From Natrinema halophilum (GTDB lineage: Archaea > Halobacteriota > Halobacteria > Halobacteriales > Natrialbaceae): a stretch of DNA of 64,000 bases. The position numbers were made by a program, and so were the translations under genes. Below the pieces are notes generated by a model. The model worked only from the letters and a program-made list of their open reading frames with translations. It did no database searches and was not told where the DNA came from. Shown in pieces: positions 7,950 through 17,790 of this stretch (position 1 is the stretch's first letter; the number at the start of each line of letters is the position of its first letter). Location: assembly GCF_013402815.2 (NCBI RefSeq), contig NZ_CP058601.1, forward strand, positions 2,728,001-2,792,000. Reading direction: 5' to 3'.

Positions 7950-9563
7950 TCAGTCGTCCGGGTCAGTGTGTCGTCGGAGCCACTCGAGACCGAGGGCCCC
8001 ACCGACGATTCCCGCACCAGTGGTAAAGCCCGCCACGTCGTCGGCACTGTCCGCATCCTCGGTGTCGGACGATACGGAACCGTCTCCATCTCCGCCGCCG
8101 GGTCCGGCCTCGTCCTCGCCGCCGGAGTCGCCATCGATCGCGTTTTCTGAAGCGGAGGATTCGTTTCCTGTAGCGGTTTCATTACCGGTCGTTTCGTCAT
8201 CGCTCGTGTCGCCGTCTCCGTTACCGCCGTCGCTTGAGTTACCGTGACTGCCTCCGGCGCGTCCGCCGTCTCCGCTCCCCTTATCGAGACGCGCCGTCTG
8301 CGCACGAAGCGCAACGAGTTTGTTGTCGCCGTCGTGGCCGCCGCCTCGATCGACGTAGATGGTCGTCCCACTGATCGCCCGAATCATTCCGACTGGAACG
8401 TCGTCGGCTGATACGGCCCACTTCTCGGTCCCATCGCGTTTGCTCAGGGCCACGAGTTCGTCACTGTAGTCCGCAGATGACGACTGTCCGTCCGGGACCG
8501 AGTCATCGGGGATATAGACGTAGACGGTCTCGTCGCTGATAACGGGTCTGGCACTGGTATGGAGAAGAGAGATATCCCAGAGCCGGTCAGACGGGTTCTC
8601 AAGAGACTTACCGAAGAGGTCCCAGTCGTCTCCGCTGACGTAGACCGATTCGCCGAGCGCGATGTCGACGCCCGCCGAAAGACCGAGACGGAGTCCCGCA
8701 CCAGTTTTCGCATCCACGACGTTCACACGATTGTATGTGAATCGTCCGAGGACGGCCCCTGTCGTCGTGGCTTGAGCCCGGTCGTACTGATAGCCGCCTG
8801 CACGGTTCGATAAATTCACAGTGCTCCGCCACACTTCGTTTCCGGACTCGGGCTCGAGGGCGAGGGCGACTCCCGCCGTTGCGGCGTACACTACGCCGTT
8901 CGCCGCAGCGGCGGACGTGACAAACTCGTACTCGTCTGCCTCGCCGTTTCCTGAGGAGCCGACCGTGACCGATTCGATGAACCACCGAACCGATCCGTCG
9001 GAAGCCTCGAGGGCGTACAACGTTCCATCGACGACGACGTAGACGCCGTCGTACGCTACCGTCTGGTCGGAGAGGTACTCGTCAGCCTCGAAGTCAGTCT
9101 TCCAGCGAACGCTGCCATCCGACCGATCGAGTGCTACTACTTCGTCCCCGGAGAGGTAGACGGTCTCGCCGACAACGGAAGGAGTCGTCGCGTCGACGTC
9201 GGCGTTCTCCCAGATGAGAGAACCATCAGTTGCGTCGAAGGCGACGACGCCCGTTGCAGTCGTCGTATACACCGTCTCGTCGGCGACAGCAACGGGGCCC
9301 GCGTGGTCGACGGACCAGACTGCCTCGAGCGCATCACCGTCGAATTCGTATCCATCATCGATGTATCGTGAGTGGCCGGCATTCCCGGCGTAAGACGCCC
9401 AGTCTTCGTCCATCGCAGGGTTTGGCTTCACTGCTGGGTCCGGGAGATCGGCAACCCAGTCCCCCGTAGTATTGGTCTCGCCCAGCCCGGCCGATGCGAA
9501 CCCACTCCCGACCGAAAGCCCTACACCGGTCGCTAGTACCGAACGGCGATGCCAGTCTCTCAT
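7950..9563 (-). CDS. Tat-exported PQQ-like beta-propeller protein, tandem paralogue with AGF-type C-terminus
   Basis: This 537-aa protein starts MRDWHRRSVLATGVGLSVGS (Tat signal). Its blade sequences match the downstream paralogue closely (VAVADETVYTTTATGVVAFD, YDGVYVVVDGTLYALEASDG). A Gly/Asp/Ser linker leads to DDVAGFTTGAGIVGGALGLE, a hydrophobic segment and basic residues. The sorting tripeptide reads AGF where the paralogue has PGF, so archaeosortase recognition may be altered. The two genes are codirectional with 216 bp between them, which suggests separate promoters. They clearly arose by tandem duplication. Ligand and partner are unknown. Confidence 0.85.
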   Translation of the reverse strand: MRDWHRRSVLATGVGLSVGSGFASAGLGETNTTGDWVADLPDPAVKPNPAMDEDWASYAGNAGHSRYIDDGYEFDGDALEAVWSVDHAGPVAVADETVYTTTATGVVAFDATDGSLIWENADVDATTPSVVGETVYLSGDEVVALDRSDGSVRWKTDFEADEYLSDQTVAYDGVYVVVDGTLYALEASDGSVRWFIESVTVGSSGNGEADEYEFVTSAAAANGVVYAATAGVALALEPESGNEVWRSTVNLSNRAGGYQYDRAQATTTGAVLGRFTYNRVNVVDAKTGAGLRLGLSAGVDIALGESVYVSGDDWDLFGKSLENPSDRLWDISLLHTSARPVISDETVYVYIPDDSVPDGQSSSADYSDELVALSKRDGTEKWAVSADDVPVGMIRAISGTTIYVDRGGGHDGDNKLVALRAQTARLDKGSGDGGRAGGSHGNSSDGGNGDGDTSDDETTGNETATGNESSASENAIDGDSGGEDEAGPGGGDGDGSVSSDTEDADSADDVAGFTTGAGIVGGALGLEWLRRHTDPDD

Positions 9564-9925
9564 TACCTTCGTCGTCCGCGGTGAGCGTTATTACTATTAA
9601 ATATATACGTTGACTTGTTTTCGCTGCAACTGCACCGGGACGTGATAAATCAGTATGAAATGGGAGGCGGAGTATATTTCCAGGAGAGTGTTCCTGGAAG
9701 CGATTATGGAGTTTATAGGATGAAACTGACCGGTCGATTGTCTTTTCGCAAGTTGGCGGCCAGGGGCGCTACACTGCGTATCCGGTACCGGTGTAACCAG
9801 TTCGTCGATGGTTCAGTGACCACGAACCGATACGCAGCCCGCCAGTGGACGACGATCCCGAACGGCCGTTCACTTCCACCCCGCTTTCTCAATGCTTATC
9901 CACGACCGAACCGAATCGCCCAGCA
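9564..9925. promoter_or_regulatory. Divergent promoter region between the propeller gene and hef, with a perfect hairpin
   Basis: There is no gene in these 362 bp. The side next to the propeller gene is AT-rich (TTACTATTAAATATATACG near 9589-9607), consistent with a TATA element for that gene on the minus strand. An 8-bp perfect inverted repeat, TTCCAGGA at 9678-9685 and TCCTGGAA at 9692-9699 with a 6-nt loop, sits in the middle. It could be an operator or an RNA hairpin; nothing else was recognised. Confidence 0.4.
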
Positions 9926-12388
9926 ATGGCAGCACAGGACGAGGAACCGCCCTCGATCGAGCATCCGCTCCTCGAGCCCGACCTTCTCGAGCGGCGGCTC
10001 TACCAACTGAAGCTCGCGGGTACGGCCGCGAATCATCACACGCTCGTCTGTCTCCCGACCGGTCTCGGGAAGACGACGGTCAGCCTGCTGGTCACAGCCC
10101 GCAGGCTCGAGGAAGTCGGCGGCACGTCGCTGATGCTCGCCCCGACGAAACCCCTCGTCCAGCAACACGCCGATTTCTACCGGGAGGCCCTTCGGATCCC
10201 CGACGAGGAGATCGTCGTCTTCACGGGCGACGTCAGTCCCGACGACCGAGCCGACCTGTGGGAAGAGGCGACGGTCGTGATGGCGACGCCGCAGGTAATC
10301 GAAAACGACCTCGTCGGCTCGCGGATCTCGCTCGCCGACGTCACCCACCTCACGTTCGACGAATGTCACCGGGCGACGGGCGATTACGCGTACAACTACA
10401 TCGCGGAACGATACCACGCCGACGCCCGCAAGCCGCTCGTGACGGGTATGTCGGCGTCGCCCGGCGGCGACGAGGAAGCCATCCTCGAAGTCTGTGAGAA
10501 CCTCGGCCTCCAGGAGGTCGAGGTGATGACGGAGGAAGACGCCGACGTCGACGAGTTCACCCACGACACCGACGTCGAGTGGGAACGGATCGACCTCCCC
10601 GACGAGGTCCTCGAGATCCGGGACGCGCTAAACGAGGTCATCACGGACCGGCTCGAGAAGCTCAAGGAACTCGGCATCGCGAGCTCGACGCAACCCGATC
10701 AGTCCCAGACGGACCTGAATCGGATGCGGGCCGAACTCCAACAGCTAATCAACAACGACCAGTCGGAGGGGTTCGAGGGAATGTCGATCCACGCGGAGGT
10801 GATGAAGCTCCGCCAGGCCGTCACGCTGGTCGAAACCCAGAGCGTCGAGGCGCTCTGTCGGTACTTCGAGCGACAGCGCAATCAGGCCCGCTCGTCGGGC
10901 GCATCGAAGGCGAGTCAGCGAATGGTTTCCGATCCTCGCGTTCGCGAAGCGATGCGGAAAGCCGAACAGTTCGACGAAATCCACCCCAAGTACCGCAAGA
11001 CGCGAATGTTGCTCGCCGAAACCCTGGGACTCGAGGGCGGCGAGCGCGTCATCGTCTTCACCGAATCCCGCGACACGGCCGAGGCGCTGACGGACTTTCT
11101 CGCGGACAGCTTCGACGCGAAGCGCTTCGTCGGGCAAGGCGACCGCGAGGGGTCGGACGGAATGACCCAGAAAGAACAACAGGAAGTCCTAGACGAGTTC
11201 CGGGCGGGCGAGTTCGAGGTTCTCGTCTCGACGTCGGTCGCCGAAGAAGGACTCGACGTGCCGGAGGTCGATCTCGTGCTCTTTTACGAGCCCGTTCCGA
11301 CTGCCATTCGCTCGATCCAGCGCAAGGGCCGAACCGGTCGCCAGTCCGAAGGGCGGGTCGTCGTCCTCATGGCCGAGGACACCCGCGACGAGGCGTACTT
11401 CTGGATCTCCCGGCGCCGCGAAAAGGAAATGGAGTCGGAATTACGCGAATTGAAAGGAATGGCCGACGATCTCGAGGACGAACTCGACGAATCCCAGCAG
11501 TCGCTTGCGGATTTCGATGGCGATGAACGGACGGCAAGGGGAGATGACGATAAAGCGGACCCCGAGTCCGAGGCCAGGGGAGAGAAAGCGAACCCCGACG
11601 CAGTCGACGGGTCTTCCAGTGGAAACGAAGGGGGAAGCGAGCAGCCGGGGCTGCAGGAGTTCGGCGACGAAACCGACGAAGCAACGGGGACGAGCGCCGA
11701 GTCTGTCGACACGGTCGAGCCACACGCCGAGGGAGAGACCGTTCAAATCGTCGCCGACCAGCGCGAAATGGACGCGAACATCGCCCGCGACCTCTCGCGC
11801 CGCGAGGAGATCGACGTACGCCTCGAGACGCTCGACGTCGGCGACTACGTCTGCTCGGATCGGGTGGTCGTCGAGCGCAAGTCGGTCGCGGACTTCGTCG
11901 ACTCGCTGGTCGGCGGCGACCGGTCCGTCTTCGAACAGGTCGGTGCGATGGCCCGCCACTACTCGCGGCCGATCGTCATCGTCGAAGGCAGCGGGCTGTA
12001 CGAACAACGAGACGTTCACCCGAACGCAATTCGAGGAGCGCTCTCGAGTCTCGTCGTGGACTTCGGCGCAAGTATTCTTCGGAGTGAAAGCGAAGATGAC
12101 ACGACCGAACTGCTCGCGGTGATCGCCGGCCGCGAGCAGACGACCGCCGACCGCGAGGTCTCGGTTCACGGCGAGAAGGGCAGCAAGACCCTGGGCGAGC
12201 AACAGGAGTACGTCGTCGCCTCGATCGCCGAGATCGGACCCGTCACCGCCCGGTCGTTGCTCGAGGAGTTCGGCACTGTCGAGGGCGTGATGATCGCGAC
12301 CGAAGACGAGTTACAGGAGGCCGACGGCGTCGGGGCGGTAACCGCCGAACGGATCCGAGAGGTCGTCGGAAGCGACTACACCGGATAA
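9926..12388 (+). CDS. hef: Hef helicase-nuclease (DEAH-type helicase fused to XPF/ERCC4 nuclease)
   Basis: The start MAAQDEEPPS at 9926 follows the last non-conserved upstream codons and gives 820 aa. The order is a superfamily 2 helicase (Walker A LPTGLGKTT near residues 43-51, DECH at 145-148, motif VI region IQRKGRTGR near residue 460), then a charged linker. Next comes an ERCC4 nuclease domain (VADQREMDAN, DVGDYVCSDRVVVERKSVAD with the catalytic ERK triad), then a C-terminal tandem helix-hairpin-helix. Euryarchaeal Hef processes stalled forks and branched DNA; in Haloferax it overlaps functionally with Hjc. The helicase half is FANCM-like. All key residues are present. It stands alone, convergent with the PAP2 gene. 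Confidence 0.97.
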   Translation: MAAQDEEPPSIEHPLLEPDLLERRLYQLKLAGTAANHHTLVCLPTGLGKTTVSLLVTARRLEEVGGTSLMLAPTKPLVQQHADFYREALRIPDEEIVVFTGDVSPDDRADLWEEATVVMATPQVIENDLVGSRISLADVTHLTFDECHRATGDYAYNYIAERYHADARKPLVTGMSASPGGDEEAILEVCENLGLQEVEVMTEEDADVDEFTHDTDVEWERIDLPDEVLEIRDALNEVITDRLEKLKELGIASSTQPDQSQTDLNRMRAELQQLINNDQSEGFEGMSIHAEVMKLRQAVTLVETQSVEALCRYFERQRNQARSSGASKASQRMVSDPRVREAMRKAEQFDEIHPKYRKTRMLLAETLGLEGGERVIVFTESRDTAEALTDFLADSFDAKRFVGQGDREGSDGMTQKEQQEVLDEFRAGEFEVLVSTSVAEEGLDVPEVDLVLFYEPVPTAIRSIQRKGRTGRQSEGRVVVLMAEDTRDEAYFWISRRREKEMESELRELKGMADDLEDELDESQQSLADFDGDERTARGDDDKADPESEARGEKANPDAVDGSSSGNEGGSEQPGLQEFGDETDEATGTSAESVDTVEPHAEGETVQIVADQREMDANIARDLSRREEIDVRLETLDVGDYVCSDRVVVERKSVADFVDSLVGGDRSVFEQVGAMARHYSRPIVIVEGSGLYEQRDVHPNAIRGALSSLVVDFGASILRSESEDDTTELLAVIAGREQTTADREVSVHGEKGSKTLGEQQEYVVASIAEIGPVTARSLLEEFGTVEGVMIATEDELQEADGVGAVTAERIREVVGSDYTG

Positions 12389-12455
12389 CCCGTCAGTCGA
12401 AGCCTCCCGGGCGAGTCGGCCCGAGTGTTCGTGCCGCGATCGAACCGGCGGGTCG

Positions 12456-13319
12456 TCAATCGCTGAGGTCGGGATCTGTCGCGAGGCCGTCATCGCTTTC
12501 GTCGGATTCAGCAGTAGGACCGGGATCACCCTCGGCGCGGGCGACGAGACGTTCAGCGGCGTAGACGCTGAACGCGGCGAGTGCGATACCTGCCACGACG
12601 TCGATCAGCCAGTGAATCCCCAGATACATCGTCGAAAAGACGATGCCGGTCACGACGAACGACGAGATCACGAGCCAGCGGGGATACTCTTTGCGCGACC
12701 GCCAGGCGAACAGCAAGACGACCACTGCCAGCGACGTATGCAACGAGGGGAACACGTTCGTGTTCGCCGAGACCGCCGCCGTCATTTCTTGGGTCTGTGG
12801 GTAGAACTCGTACATCAGGCCCGAAACGGTTTTGAGGTGATTTCGCGGCCCATAGACGATAAACAGCGTATAACAGATCGAGCCGATCAGGTAGTTAAGC
12901 ACGTACGCAACGAGCAGTTCCTTGAGGTGGCGCTGGGTCGGCAACATAAAATAGAGGATCGGAGCGGTCACCAGCAGGAACGGGAACCCGAACATATACA
13001 TCGACGAGAAGAACTCGACCGTCGCTCCGGGGACGACGTCTTGGAGCACTGCGACGAACTCCCCTTCGACCGCGTATATCGCCGCGGTGAGATCCCAGTC
13101 GAGGGACTCCGAGATTCGCAAACTGAGCCCGTGTGTCGTTCGTTTCGCCAGGAAGAACAGTGCGGTGACGCCGAGATACGGAGCGATCTCGAGGAGACGG
13201 TCGTCAAGTTCCCTCGCAGTCCGGCGGATTTCGGTCCACTCGAGACAGAGCGTGCTGGTTCCAACGAGCCCGGTGCAAACGACGAGTACCGTGAGTAAGA
13301 CGACGAATCCAAGTGCCAT
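12456..13319 (-). CDS. PAP2-family membrane phosphatase
   Basis: The start at 13319 (MALGFVVLLTVLV) opens directly into the first helix; longer in-frame starts add a non-hydrophobic tail. The 287-aa protein has about six helices and the phosphatase motifs TNVFPSLHTSLAVVVLL (SGH-type motif with catalytic His) and STMYLGIHWLIDVVAG (HxxxD motif). It resembles the Aur1/inositol-phosphoceramide-synthase branch of the PAP2 superfamily common in haloarchaea. The likely role is dephosphorylation or transfer on isoprenoid or phospholipid substrates at the outer membrane face. The C-terminus is short, acidic and cytoplasmic. The substrate is not deducible. Confidence 0.9.
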   Translation of the reverse strand: MALGFVVLLTVLVVCTGLVGTSTLCLEWTEIRRTARELDDRLLEIAPYLGVTALFFLAKRTTHGLSLRISESLDWDLTAAIYAVEGEFVAVLQDVVPGATVEFFSSMYMFGFPFLLVTAPILYFMLPTQRHLKELLVAYVLNYLIGSICYTLFIVYGPRNHLKTVSGLMYEFYPQTQEMTAAVSANTNVFPSLHTSLAVVVLLFAWRSRKEYPRWLVISSFVVTGIVFSTMYLGIHWLIDVVAGIALAAFSVYAAERLVARAEGDPGPTAESDESDDGLATDPDLSD

Positions 13320-13671
13320 CGTTATATTTTTCGTGAGTTCGTGATTCGAAGCCCCGCAGTATCGGAGTCGGCGGCTATCGTAGGCAAACGGCAACTGCTA
13401 CCCGACACGGCACGCAGCCAACGGTCGGTCGGGTGACCCCCCTGTCGAGACAGTTTTGGTTCAGTTCGTGCCCAATACCGCGGTCCACTACGTGCGGTTT
13501 CGAGGCAAGTCATATAATTTTGCTGAATTTACGGCCGCTGTTATATATAGATATCCAATCGGGACGAAATTTACGGAGCGAATGATGGCGACGAGAAAAG
13601 TACGCGCCTCCCGGAGCTATTGGGCAGAGCGGACGGGCAGATATGAGCTGGAGTCGTCATCGGTGACCCGG
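13320..13671. other. Intergenic region without recognisable gene
   Basis: These 352 bp hold an AT-rich patch (TTATATATAGATATCC around 13539-13554) that could contain a promoter, but no convincing gene starts from it. A 77-codon open frame over the second half has no family features and reads into the 3' end of the opposite-strand p27-like gene. Upstream of 13319, TTATATTTT at 13322-13330 may serve the PAP2 gene. Confidence 0.4.
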
Positions 13672-14433
13672 TCAGCGCAACGTTGCTAACGTTTCGCTCG
13701 CCTCGCGGGCCGCCTCGAGGCAGTCCTTTGCGTACTGGGGGTCGTCCGTCACAGCGGCCTCTTCGGCGAACTTCTCGAGAGTTCGGACGAGCGCATCGTG
13801 AGCGTCTTCGAGGTCGTCGTCGATCGGCGATGGACTCGTCGCAGGAGATGAACGAGAGGCGCCAGCTTTGGAATCCGGCAATGACGACTGACCGTGATCG
13901 GATGGGGGCGCCGTGGAACGAGGTTGCTGGCTGGAAGCCGACGCAGGCGTCTCGGGTTCGGTATCTCGCGCACGCACGTCTCCCTGGTTCTGGGTCGGTG
14001 GGGACGGTTCGGCGGCGGAATCGGGTCGGGTTGGGACCGTTTCGGAATTTCGTTTCGTAGTGGACGCCGAGGAACCGGCCTGCGTGCCGAGATTGTCAGT
14101 ATCGGAACTCGTACCGGGTCTCTCGTCATCGGTCGACTGTTCTTCGGTCGGCTGTTCTTGGGTAGGCTGGGCGTCGGTCGACTGTTCTTCGGTCGGCTGG
14201 GCTTCCAGTTCCGTTCCCTGAACGGCGTCCGGATTGCCGTGACAACTGGGACAGAACGTCGTGCCATCTTGCTGGAACAGGGGATCACCGCAGGTTCCAC
14301 AGTGGGCGTTGGTCATCGTCGCCCCCTTGAGCAACAGATCACTCATCCGCTGGGTCGCCTTTCGCTCTTCTTTGTCCCGTTCGTATTTTTCGCGAAGTTT
14401 CTCGCGCTCGGCTTCTTTATCGAAGTTGCTCAT
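13672..14433 (-). CDS. Sjogren's syndrome/scleroderma autoantigen 1 (p27) family zinc protein
   Basis: The start MSNFDKEAEREKLREKYERD at 14433 is preferred over the ATG six bases earlier. The N-terminal 55 residues are a charged coiled-coil segment with RMSDLLLKGATMTNAHCGTC and a zinc ribbon CGTCGDPLF...FCPSCHG. The middle is a long low-complexity Pro/Thr/Ser/Glu region with EEQSTDAQPTQEQPTEEQST-type repeats. The C-terminus is helical (DDLEDAHDALVRTLEKFAEE). Archaeal members of this family are conserved but not assigned a reaction. The unusually long linker is the main difference from the compact zinc-plus-helix core. Confidence 0.85.
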   Translation of the reverse strand: MSNFDKEAEREKLREKYERDKEERKATQRMSDLLLKGATMTNAHCGTCGDPLFQQDGTTFCPSCHGNPDAVQGTELEAQPTEEQSTDAQPTQEQPTEEQSTDDERPGTSSDTDNLGTQAGSSASTTKRNSETVPTRPDSAAEPSPPTQNQGDVRARDTEPETPASASSQQPRSTAPPSDHGQSSLPDSKAGASRSSPATSPSPIDDDLEDAHDALVRTLEKFAEEAAVTDDPQYAKDCLEAAREASETLATLR

Positions 14434-14492
14434 GTCCATCTAGACGTTTCGGAGCGTCGAAAAAGCTGCGACAACCGACAGTCAACGAATAG

Positions 14493-14951
14493 CTACGATT
14501 TCGCTGCCGTTTCGACGGCAGCTACCGCCTGTGCAGGCGTCTCCACGGTCTCGAGGTCGATCTCGGGTGTGGACACGTCGTGAGTCTCGAGACCGATGAC
14601 GGGCCGATCGTAAATTCCGGCAAAGCCGATCTCGGAGAGCGTTCCAGCGCCGCCGGTGAGCGCGATAACGGCATCACCGTTCAGCGGGACGAGCGCGTTT
14701 CTGGCGTGACCGAGTCCGGTCGCGATAGGGTGGTCCACGTACTCGTTTGCGGCGTCGCGGTCTGCGTCGGGAAGGATACCGATCGTCGTCCCGCCCTCGG
14801 ATTTCGCACCCCGACAGACCGCTTCCATCGTACCGCTGCCGCCGCCACAGACGACCGTGTGATCGCTGACGGCGAGTTCGCGACCGACTTCCTCCGCTCG
14901 GTTCGCCTGACCGTCGGTAATCGTTCCGCCGCCGATGACGCTGACGCGCAT
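14493..14951 (-). CDS. TIGR00725/LOG-like Rossmann-fold protein
   Basis: MRVSVIGGG at 14951 is the family start; the longer frame upstream lacks similarity. The 152-aa protein carries VVCGGGSGTMEAVCRGAKSE and GDAVIALTGGAGTLSEIGFA, the GGGxGxM and GGxGTxxE motifs of the lysine-decarboxylase-like/LOG superfamily. LOG enzymes hydrolyse nucleoside 5'-monophosphate conjugates, while the TIGR00725 branch is of unknown substrate. The gene is monocistronic and divergent from mdh. Confidence 0.88.
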   Translation of the reverse strand: MRVSVIGGGTITDGQANRAEEVGRELAVSDHTVVCGGGSGTMEAVCRGAKSEGGTTIGILPDADRDAANEYVDHPIATGLGHARNALVPLNGDAVIALTGGAGTLSEIGFAGIYDRPVIGLETHDVSTPEIDLETVETPAQAVAAVETAAKS

Positions 14952-15133
14952 ACCAGAGCAACGAACGCGGAGTGCTTTGGTCGGTTCGATCTCGAAGCGT
15001 ATCCTCCGTGTTCGGGCCACGAAACGGTGATCCATGGTCACGTGGAGACGTCCGATGACGTGACGCGCCGCGCCATTCGACAACTGTCGAAATAATCATC
15101 GTCAAATCGTGCGAAGCGGCGGGTTTCGACGGA

Positions 15134-15137
15134 TTTA
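15134..15137 (+). promoter_or_regulatory. TATA-like core of the mdh promoter
   Basis: GGATTTAACG centres about 31 bp before the mdh ATG at 15167, the spacing expected for a leaderless haloarchaeal transcript. Confidence 0.35.
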
Positions 15138-15166
15138 ACGCAGGGGCAAGTGGAGTGTTACGTGGT

Positions 15167-16081
15167 ATGACGAAAGTTAGCGTGGTCGGCGCGGCCGGGA
15201 CGGTCGGGGCCGCCGCAGGCTACAACATCGCGCTTCGGGACATCGCAGACGAACTCGTCTTCGTAGACATTCCGGACAAAGAAGACGATACGATCGGGCA
15301 AGCCGCCGACGCAAACCACGGCGCTGCCTACGATTCGAATACGACGATCCGGCAGGGAGGCTACGAGGACACCGAAGGATCGGATGTCGTCGTCATCACC
15401 GCGGGCATCCCGCGACAGCCGGGTCAAACCCGGATCGACCTGGCAGGCGACAACGCACCCATCATGGAGGACATCGGGTCCTCGATCGCCGAGCACAACG
15501 ACGACTTTATCACCGTTACCACGTCGAATCCTGTCGACCTATTGAACCGTCATCTCTACGAAACGGGCGACCGTGCACGCGAGAAAGTGATCGGATTCGG
15601 CGGCCGACTCGACTCCGCTCGGTTCCGCTACGTCATCTCTCAGCGCTTCGATGCACCCGTCCAGAACGTCGACGCGACTATCCTCGGTGAACACGGAGAC
15701 GCACAGGTTCCCGTGTTCTCGAAGGTCCGCGTAAACGGACAGGACCGAGAGTTCGGCGAAGACGAGAAAGAGGAACTGCTGTCCGAGCTTCAGACGTCGG
15801 CGATGAACGTCATCGAGAAGAAGGGCGCAACGGAGTGGGGCCCGGCGACCGGCGTCGGCCACATGGTGGAGGCCATCCTCCGCGACACGGGGGAGGTTCT
15901 CCCCGGTAGCGTCAAACTCGAGGGTGAGTTCGGCCACGAGGACACCGCGTTCGGCGTCCCGGTCAAACTCGGCTCCACCGGTGTCGAAGAGATCGTCGAA
16001 TGGGATCTCACCGAGTTCGAGCGCAATCAGCTCGGCGAGGCTGCAGAGAAACTCTCGGAGCAGTACGACAAAATCTCGTAA
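15167..16081 (+). CDS. mdh: Malate dehydrogenase (LDH-like, NAD-dependent)
   Basis: 304 aa from [20 protein letters not shown], the same length as the well-studied Haloarcula enzyme. Visible features are the nucleotide-binding [25 protein letters not shown] (Arg residues of the substrate loop), [11 protein letters not shown], the catalytic loop [14 protein letters not shown] with His, and [12 protein letters not shown] near the end. The surface is strongly acidic. It interconverts malate and oxaloacetate in the TCA cycle as a cytoplasmic tetramer. It is preceded by a TATA-like element and is not part of an operon. Confidence 0.96.
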   Translation: MTKVSVVGAAGTVGAAAGYNIALRDIADELVFVDIPDKEDDTIGQAADANHGAAYDSNTTIRQGGYEDTEGSDVVVITAGIPRQPGQTRIDLAGDNAPIMEDIGSSIAEHNDDFITVTTSNPVDLLNRHLYETGDRAREKVIGFGGRLDSARFRYVISQRFDAPVQNVDATILGEHGDAQVPVFSKVRVNGQDREFGEDEKEELLSELQTSAMNVIEKKGATEWGPATGVGHMVEAILRDTGEVLPGSVKLEGEFGHEDTAFGVPVKLGSTGVEEIVEWDLTEFERNQLGEAAEKLSEQYDKIS

Positions 16082-16241
16082 CGGATCGAATACAGTCGGG
16101 ACGGGTTTGTGCCACAAGCAACGCCGCTTCGCCTTTCTCTGGCGTCCGGCTTTGGACTCCCGCTGACCGACTGGTTACGTGGCGACACCACCGATGTCGC
16201 CGCGCCGAACATCGCCAGATCACCCCTCCCTGTAGAGGTTA

Positions 16242-17396
16242 CTACTCGACCGGTTGCCAGACGTACCATGCCTCGTTTCGCGGCTCCTGTCCCTGCGTCC
16301 ACCACTGGGCCTCCCAGGTGGTGCCGTCGTGGGTCACCCGATCACCCTCGCGGTAGATTTTGGACGAGTCCCAGGCTGGGTAGGGTTGGCCTCCGCCGTT
16401 GCCGGTGTCGCCTTCGTTTCCACTCTCGCCATCGTTGCCCCCACCGCGACCCTGTCCGCCACCGCCGCTCGTGTAGCGCTGGCCGTTGATAGTGACATCG
16501 AACTGGTGATAGGTGACGTCGCCCCGGGTCCCCTGCCAGTATTCGTTGCCGAGTTCGATCCCGGAAATCCATTTCTGACCGGAGATACCATAGCGCTCGC
16601 TCATGAAGTCGATGAGCTCCTTCAGGTCGACGCGTCCGGTCGAGAGGCCGCCCTGGACCCGGAAGATGTGGAAGTCGGCGTTCGTGCCGCCGGGGCTGTG
16701 GGCCGTCCAGTAGTCGATGGTGTTGCCGAATGTATCCGTCCAGACGGTTGCTTCCTCCAAGTTGTTTCCGTGACCGCCGCCCCAGTCGAGGACCAGCATG
16801 ATCTCGTGGGTGTGAGTCCCAGTTGCCTCGGAGACTGGTTGGTCCATCAGCCACCACTCCTCAGCGAGATTCCACTTGCCGCCGGAGATATTCTGGTCGA
16901 TATCCACCTCGATCTCGAGCTGGTCGACGGCTGCCCGACGGATCGGGAAATCGGCCACACCTGTGTCCGAGCCCCAGGGTTTCGTCCCGAGAAGAACCTG
17001 CGGATAGTTGGGCTGGCCCCCGGTCGTCCGCGTCGCCCACTCGTAGCCGTACGACCCATCGGCATTGACTCGGATACACATCTCGACGGCGGAACTCCCC
17101 CAGTCGTTGTTCTTCAGCACGAAATCGCCGCCTCCGATCTCGAGCTGGTCTTCCGAACCGCACCGCTCGGCAGTTTGACTCCGCGCAACGGCGGACGAAC
17201 TGCCGATTGCCGTCGCCGCGAGTGTGGTCGCACCGACCTGGAGGAATCGCCGACGAGAACCATGTGATAAGTTTTCATCGTCGCGCCTCCGCTCGCCCGT
17301 CGCCATCGAATCGCTCTGTGTCGCGGTCAACAGCTGTTTCCTGTTGTCGAGCCATCGAGGAGCTGTGCGTCCGGTGTCGGAATCGTCTCGTGTCAT
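16242..17396 (-). CDS. Secreted GH12-like glycoside hydrolase with one C-terminal CBM5/12 module (copy 1)
   Basis: The start at 17396 (MTRDDSDTGR) matches the start of copy 2. A Tat signal (SRRRFLQVGATTLAATAIGS, residues 48-67) precedes a beta-sandwich domain. GH12 hallmarks are FVLKNNDWG, YEWATRTTGG, KPWGSDTG, a nucleophile segment THTHEIMLVLDWG and the second carboxylate in GIELGNEYWQG. After a Gly/Asn-rich linker comes one chitin/cellulose-binding module (YPAWDSSKIYREGDRVTHDG ... YVWQPVE). GH12 enzymes are retaining endoglucanases or xyloglucanases; actual substrate is not shown. 384 aa. This is the shortest of three paralogues and the only one with a single binding module. Confidence 0.8.
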   Translation of the reverse strand: MTRDDSDTGRTAPRWLDNRKQLLTATQSDSMATGERRRDDENLSHGSRRRFLQVGATTLAATAIGSSSAVARSQTAERCGSEDQLEIGGGDFVLKNNDWGSSAVEMCIRVNADGSYGYEWATRTTGGQPNYPQVLLGTKPWGSDTGVADFPIRRAAVDQLEIEVDIDQNISGGKWNLAEEWWLMDQPVSEATGTHTHEIMLVLDWGGGHGNNLEEATVWTDTFGNTIDYWTAHSPGGTNADFHIFRVQGGLSTGRVDLKELIDFMSERYGISGQKWISGIELGNEYWQGTRGDVTYHQFDVTINGQRYTSGGGGQGRGGGNDGESGNEGDTGNGGGQPYPAWDSSKIYREGDRVTHDGTTWEAQWWTQGQEPRNEAWYVWQPVE

Positions 17397-17790
17397 TGTT
17401 AGTGTAGTGATGATTTCCGAACGTCGTTGTGGCCGAACGGAGCCATTGCGGAGACGAAGCACGACAGTCGATGTCACGACTGCGAAGACGTCCCACGAAG
17501 GTCGCAGTCGTATTGGTAAAATAATATGCGCGAATTGAATCATATTAGGGAAATTTTGTCTCGTGTAAACCAGTACCGGATTCCCTTGAAGCGACCGAAA
17601 CAGCGGTTAGGCCCGCACATCGAACGACGTTTGTACCCCCGGCGACGACCACGATAACTGTGTGAATGAACGTGTTAATATATTTACATTTCAGCGACCA
17701 TCGCGAACGATTTCACGTGTTAGAGTCGTCCGCTTGACCGCGTTACGGCCGTTCAAAACGAATTAATGGAGAGACATCTGCCGACTTCAC

